Assembly (NCBI GenBank): GCA_031273405.1
Contig: JAISRW010000201.1
Span: forward strand, 1-8,869
Direction: 5' to 3'
Source: Treponema sp.
Lineage (GTDB): Bacteria; Spirochaetota; Spirochaetia; Treponematales; Breznakiellaceae
DNA length: 8,869 nucleotides
Positions 5,543 through 8,869 of the stretch are shown in pieces. The notes below the pieces were generated by a model. It saw only the letters and a list, made by a program, of their open reading frames with translations, made no database searches and had not been told where the DNA came from. The position numbers and the translations under genes are program-made. Numbering within the stretch: the stretch's first letter is position 1; each line of letters begins with the position of its first letter.

Positions 5543-6877
5543 ATGGGGGATACAGGAGGCCCTAGGGGCCTTATTCCGAAAATCATTATTCTCCTCGTTA
5601 TTATTCTCGGGGCGGGTTTCTTTTCTTTTCTTAAAACCGCCCTGGCTTGCTGCAGGAAATCGCGGCTCCGTCTTTTGGCGGAGATGGGAGACAAGAAGTA
5701 CGAAGCGGTTTTCCTGGCCCTGGAAAAGGCCGGTCCCTTTCTGGCATCCATCAGGATCGTGATCATTTTTCTGGAAATTCTGGCGGGCTGCCTCGGCGGA
5801 CTGTTTCTTTTGGAAATTCCGGCGAGTTTTTTCAGCTTTCTTGGTTTTGCCGGCCCCTGGGCCGCCTTCCTGGGCGTCTTTTTCCTTGCCCTGCTCTTTA
5901 CGGCGTTGCTGTTCCTTTTGGGCGAAGCCATCCCCCGGCGCGTGGGGAGGGGAATGCCCGAAGCCGCCGCCGCGGCGTTCCTGGGGTTGATCAAAGTCTT
6001 GCCCTTCGCCGCCGCCCCCCTGCTTTTTGCGGACCGCCTTATTTCGGCGGGGTTAAAAAAAATATTCCCCTCCGGCGCCGGCGGGACCGGCATGACCGAG
6101 GAAGAACTGCGGATCGCCCTTCTGGAAGGGGAAAAGTCGGGGATCGTGGAAAGCGAAGAGCGGACCATGGTGGAAGGGGTTTTTTATCTGGGGGACAAGC
6201 AGGCGGGGGCTTTTATGACCCACCGCTCGGAGATCCGCTGGCTGGATATTAACGCGGGAAGCGAGGAAGCCCGCCTGACCGCCGAGGCCGGCAAAGACCA
6301 GCGGTACTTCCCCGTGGCCGACGGGGAACTGGACGAAGTTTCGGGGGCCGTTTCGGTGGAAGATATACTCGAGGCGCTGCTCCCTCCGGGGCCGGCCGCC
6401 GCCGCCCCTCCCTGGCCGGGGCTTAAGGCCCTGATGAAGACCCCCTACTTTGTCCCCGAAACCATGCCGGCGATTAAGGCTTTTGAGGCCTTTAAAAAAG
6501 CCGATGCCGACTATCTCTTTGTCATCGATGAATACGGCGGTTTTGCCGGAATCCTCACGGTGCGGCACCTTGTCGAAGAGATCGTAGGCCAGCTTTCCGC
6601 CTCCGAAGCGGAAGGCGAAGAGATCCTGCCCCAGGAAGACGGCAGTTGGCTTGCCGACGGCAGCGTCAACATCGACGCCGCCGCCCGGGCCCTCTCCCTT
6701 TCCGGCCTTGGGGGCGAGCACGGGGATTACCACACCCTGGCCGGCTTTATCCTGGACCTGGCCGGAGAGATCCCCAAAACCGGCGCCCGCTTTGACTACC
6801 ATGGCTACCGCTTTAAAATCGTGGACATGGACGGCAACAGGATCGATAAGGTGATGATCTCCGCCCTTCAGGAATGA
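5543..6877 (+). CDS. TlyC/HlyC-type CNNM-CBS-CorC membrane protein
   Basis: 444 residues from the ATG at 5543, 4 bases after the HD-GYP-like stop, so translation is probably coupled. The order of domains is that of the HlyC/CorC (UPF0053) family: hydrophobic segments at about 12-31, 68-90, 96-127 (possibly two) and 144-165 form the CNNM membrane part, with GEAIPRR at 127-133 corresponding to the family's GE..PK motif. MTEEEL (184-189) starts the cytoplasmic region; MTHRSEIRWLD (225-235) and YFPVADGELDEVSGAVSVED form the first CBS repeat; YFVPETMPAIKAF to DYLFVIDEYGGFAGILT (302-350) is the second; 366-440 is a CorC/HlyC C-terminal domain (YHTLAGFILDLAGEIP). Family members are tied to Mg or Co transport; the haemolysin label comes from early reports and need not apply. 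An Ala/Pro-rich linker at 281-293 between the CBS repeats is unusual. Confidence 0.9.
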   Translation: MGDTGGPRGLIPKIIILLVIILGAGFFSFLKTALACCRKSRLRLLAEMGDKKYEAVFLALEKAGPFLASIRIVIIFLEILAGCLGGLFLLEIPASFFSFLGFAGPWAAFLGVFFLALLFTALLFLLGEAIPRRVGRGMPEAAAAAFLGLIKVLPFAAAPLLFADRLISAGLKKIFPSGAGGTGMTEEELRIALLEGEKSGIVESEERTMVEGVFYLGDKQAGAFMTHRSEIRWLDINAGSEEARLTAEAGKDQRYFPVADGELDEVSGAVSVEDILEALLPPGPAAAAPPWPGLKALMKTPYFVPETMPAIKAFEAFKKADADYLFVIDEYGGFAGILTVRHLVEEIVGQLSASEAEGEEILPQEDGSWLADGSVNIDAAARALSLSGLGGEHGDYHTLAGFILDLAGEIPKTGARFDYHGYRFKIVDMDGNRIDKVMISALQE

Positions 6878-6910
6878 GGGAAGAGAGGAGGGTGAGGAAT
6901 AATATTCCCT

Positions 6911-7013
6911 TGCGTAATCCGTGCGGTCCCTAGGAGCCTGTTGTACTTGTAGGTTTTTATGACTTTTTTAGCAAAAAAGTCATAAAAACCACGATCAATG
7001 GGCTCCTTACGCA
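6911..7013. repeat. Nested inverted repeat, MITE-like
   Basis: The centre is a perfect hairpin with 18-bp arms (6952-6969 and 6973-6990) around AGC. Outside it, AGGAGCC (6932-6938) pairs with GGCTCCT (7001-7007), and further out TGCGTAA (6911-6917) pairs with TTACGCA (7007-7013). The left arm has about 14 extra bases between the two outer words, while on the right they overlap. No protein is encoded. The layout is like a small non-autonomous transposable element or an extended REP-like unit. The right end shares bases with the hairpin cluster at 7011-7098. Confidence 0.7.
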
Positions 7014-7098
7014 GTTTGAAAGGTAAATCGAACCGAAGGTTCGCAACCGCCTTGCAGGCGATTTTTGGAGGTTTCATGCGCGAAGCGCAACAAACTGC
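7011..7098. repeat. Hairpin cluster enclosed by an 8-bp stem
   Basis: GCAGTTTG (7011-7018) and CAAACTGC (7091-7098) can pair and enclose three perfect hairpins: CGAACC-GAA-GGTTCG (7029-7043), CGCC-TTGCA-GGCG (7048-7060) and TGCGC-GAA-GCGCA (7077-7089). The first and third are C-GNA-G triloops, and the third contains GCGAAGC, known as an extraordinarily stable DNA mini-hairpin. The enclosed layout is a multi-branch shape but has no tRNA features. It lies in a convergent spacer, just beyond the helicase stop. Confidence 0.7.
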
Positions 7099-7112
7099 TG
7101 GTTGCTTTTGAG

Positions 7113-8345
7113 CTATTCGGCAGGGGAGGCTATTCTCCCGGCGTACAGCTCTTTGGGGTATACGGTAAGTCCCAGCCGCTTTTCCAGCGCGGAAAGACGC
7201 CGCATCTCAGCCTCATCGCCTATGGTGACCATGATGCCCCGCTTCCCGGCCCGGGCGGTGCGGCCGGCCCGGTGGACATAGGCGTCGGGGTCGGCGCTTG
7301 TGTCCAGGGCGATAATGTGGCTTATGCCGCTTATATCCAGGCCCCTGGCGGCGAGATCACTGGTTACCAGAAAGCGGATGCGGCCGGAACGAAAATCGTC
7401 CAGCGCCTGCTTCCGCGCCTTTTTTTCCATATCTCCCCAGAGGCCCCCCGCGGCAAGCTTGTTGTGCTGGAGCCGGGCGACTATGTTTCCTACCTGCCCT
7501 CCCCGGCCGGTAAAGATAAGGGCCTTCCTGGGGTCGGCGGCGGCGATAAACGAGCGGAGGAGGTCGATTTTCCGGCGGCCTTCGCAGAAGAAAGCCCAGT
7601 GTTCCACCTGCTTCCTGAGTACCTCGTTTTTCCCGGTTTCCTCGCTAGTAACGCCGCCTTGAGACAGGCCGCCCATGAGGGACAAAAGCCGCTCCCTGCT
7701 TTTGGGAGAAAAGGTGGCCGAACAGGCGGCGGTTTGAAGGCCCCTGTTGCTATTATCGGCAACTTCGGCCTTTTCGCCCCGGCGGGAATCCCCGATGAGG
7801 CGGACCAGTTCGCTTGTCTCGGCGAAAAGTTCGTCTGAAACCAGGCGGTCCCCTTCGTCCAGCACCAGGGCCTCCGTACTCTTGAGCTTGAGCTTCCCCA
7901 TCCGGGCCAGCATCAAAAGCCGGCCGGGGTTCCCTGCCGCCATGAGGGGCCGGTCTTTTTTAAGGCCCTCGATCTGGCGGCCGGTGGAGGCGGAACCAAT
8001 AAGCAGGGAACAGCGGGGAAGCGGGGACTGAGCCTTAAGGCAGGCCAGTAAAAAGTCGGCTTCCCCCTTGATCTGGGAGCAGAGCTCATAGGTGGGGGCG
8101 CAGATAAGGATCACCGGCCCCGCCGAAGCGCCGGCCTTCGCCAAAAGCTTCGTCTGTATAAGGGGAAGGAGGTAGGCAAAGGTTTTACCTGTTCCTGTGG
8201 GAGAACTGAAGACAAGGCTTTCCCCCGCCTCAAGCTTGGGGATTATCCGCTCCTGTATTTCTGTGGGGCCGCTGATTTCCCGTTCTTTAAGGCGGGCCTG
8301 AAAAACGGGAAGAACTCCCAGATCCGCAAACGATGGATGTTCCAC
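7113..8345 (-). CDS. DEAD-box-type RNA helicase (DEGD variant)
   Basis: 410 residues, close to the minimal two-RecA-domain core of an ATP-dependent RNA helicase, with no long tail. Motifs in order: Q-motif region F6 and PTEIQ (27-31); motif I SPTGTGKT (48-55); Ia APTYEL (83-88, usual PTREL); Ib GNPGRLL (138-144); II VLDEGD (161-166, usual DEAD); III CSATF (208-212); IV ALIFTGR (275-281); V TSDLAARGLDI (328-338); VI YVHRAGRTAR (356-365). The motif II variant keeps both acidic residues and should still bind Mg-ATP. The start is GTG at 8345, 4 bases after the glycosyltransferase stop; GGGGG about 9 bases upstream is a modest ribosome site, so coupling is likely. Which RNA it remodels (ribosome assembly, mRNA decay) cannot be told. 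Confidence 0.92.
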   Translation of the reverse strand: MEHPSFADLGVLPVFQARLKEREISGPTEIQERIIPKLEAGESLVFSSPTGTGKTFAYLLPLIQTKLLAKAGASAGPVILICAPTYELCSQIKGEADFLLACLKAQSPLPRCSLLIGSASTGRQIEGLKKDRPLMAAGNPGRLLMLARMGKLKLKSTEALVLDEGDRLVSDELFAETSELVRLIGDSRRGEKAEVADNSNRGLQTAACSATFSPKSRERLLSLMGGLSQGGVTSEETGKNEVLRKQVEHWAFFCEGRRKIDLLRSFIAAADPRKALIFTGRGGQVGNIVARLQHNKLAAGGLWGDMEKKARKQALDDFRSGRIRFLVTSDLAARGLDISGISHIIALDTSADPDAYVHRAGRTARAGKRGIMVTIGDEAEMRRLSALEKRLGLTVYPKELYAGRIASPAE

Positions 8346-8349
8346 AGGC

Positions 8350-8869
8350 TCAACGCCCCCATTTCATTTTCATTTCGCGCCATTTTTTATTGGTGATTTT
8401 TTGCAATTTTTTGTTATTTTCCCTCCACCACCGCTTGTCTATCATGAGTTCCCAGACCGGAAGCCGCCTTTCCCCATACTCCTCCGAATAGGCGGCAATG
8501 GTTTTTTCGTATATCTCTTCCAGCCGGCGGGTTATCTCGCCTATGGACCAGGGCTGGGCGTGCTGCCTCGCCTCAAGCGCCTTGCGGTCATAAAGCTCCC
8601 TGTCTTCCATGAGCTCCAAAACCCGTTGGGTAAATTCCTGCGGATCGTTTTTAACCATAAAGCCGCCGTTGTCTCCGCCCATGACCATGATGGTTCCCAT
8701 CTCCCCTATGGCCACTACGTGGGTTCCTGAAAACATGGCCTCCAGGGTCACCAGGCCCTGGGTTTCCGTAAGCGAAGGAAAGACAAAAATTTCGGATATG
8801 CTGTAGGCCAGGGACAGATCTTTCCGCTCCATGTAACCGGTGAACACGCACTGCTCCCCCACCCCCCGG
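8350..8869 (-). CDS. Glycosyltransferase family 4, C-terminal part
   Basis: The gene is cut by the window edge: the frame stays open to the last base, so its start and N-terminal domain lie outside. The visible 173 residues hold the donor-binding domain of a GT-B retaining glycosyltransferase: CVFTGYMERKDLSLAYSISE, then FVFPSLTETQGLVTLEAM with the EX7E pair, a GTHVVA loop, and an NGGFMVKNDPQEF segment typical for nucleotide-sugar binding. Such enzymes build membrane glycolipids (for example glucosyl-diacylglycerol) or surface glycans; the acceptor cannot be determined. The C-terminus is unusual, a strongly basic and aromatic tail (WRENNKKLQKITNKKWREM), perhaps for membrane association. It is followed by the helicase gene after 4 bases. 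This is probably the distal part of a longer leftward operon. Confidence 0.85.
   Translation of the reverse strand, partial: RGVGEQCVFTGYMERKDLSLAYSISEIFVFPSLTETQGLVTLEAMFSGTHVVAIGEMGTIMVMGGDNGGFMVKNDPQEFTQRVLELMEDRELYDRKALEARQHAQPWSIGEITRRLEEIYEKTIAAYSEEYGERRLPVWELMIDKRWWRENNKKLQKITNKKWREMKMKWGR

Noticed and set aside
6952..6990. Long hairpin as an ordinary rho-independent terminator
   Set aside because: The T-rich runs are inside the stem, and neither side is followed by a U-tract, so it was listed as a repeat; a termination role is not excluded.
6868..7077. Minus-strand open frame in the 6878-7112 spacer
   Set aside because: It is a translation of the inverted repeats and hairpins and has no recognisable protein features.

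Overview
The window looks like part of a spirochaete chromosome, most likely a treponeme of the moderately high-GC kind found in termite guts. This is an inference from overall gene flavour (TlyC-type CBS protein, HD-GYP protein, use of TTG starts with strong AGGAG ribosome-binding sites, GC-rich genes with AT-rich spacers). No rRNA or other firm phylogenetic marker is present, so the placement is tentative. The window holds seven coding genes (one cut by the window edge) and an AT-rich, gene-poor first kilobase of decayed and repetitive DNA.

Layout. 1-1006 is accessory debris. It has short direct repeats, a possible gene-tail relic (99-230), a C-GNA-G mini-hairpin, a 48-base near-perfect palindrome (406-453), a broken N-terminal fragment of an ISAzo13-family transposase (462-689, two in-frame stops) and a GC-rich hairpin (696-719) like the ends of IS200/IS605 elements. 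1007-1810 (+) is a TatD-family metal-dependent hydrolase. 1811-2106 is a convergent spacer with a good rho-independent terminator. 2107-3324 (-) is alaA, the glutamate-pyruvate aminotransferase. It follows, on the same strand, an unrecognised two-pass membrane protein with a TPR-like helical domain (3405-4229, -); three 18-bp tandem repeats fill the gap between them. A short AT-rich divergent promoter region (4230-4338) separates this from a rightward pair: an HD-GYP-like protein with altered metal ligands (4339-5538) and a TlyC/HlyC-type CNNM-CBS-CorC membrane protein (5543-6877), 4 nt apart. A second repeat-rich convergent spacer (6878-7112) holds a nested inverted repeat and a cluster of mini-hairpins. 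A leftward pair closes the window: a family-4 glycosyltransferase (8350-8869, 5' end missing) and a DEAD-box-type helicase whose box reads DEGD (7113-8345), again 4 nt apart.

How the genes fit together. These are mostly housekeeping functions: alanine synthesis, nucleic-acid or peptide hydrolysis, RNA remodelling, membrane glycolipid or glycan synthesis, a possible cyclic-di-GMP protein and a possible ion-transport or regulatory membrane protein. I see no single multi-gene pathway and no defence island. The most notable signals are non-coding. Four short perfect hairpins, all C-GNA-G triloops on one strand or the other, are scattered through the spacers, and larger palindromes lie beside a dead transposase. 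Together they suggest a family of small palindromic elements invading this genome's intergenic DNA. Among proteins, the HD-GYP active-site changes are the best lead.
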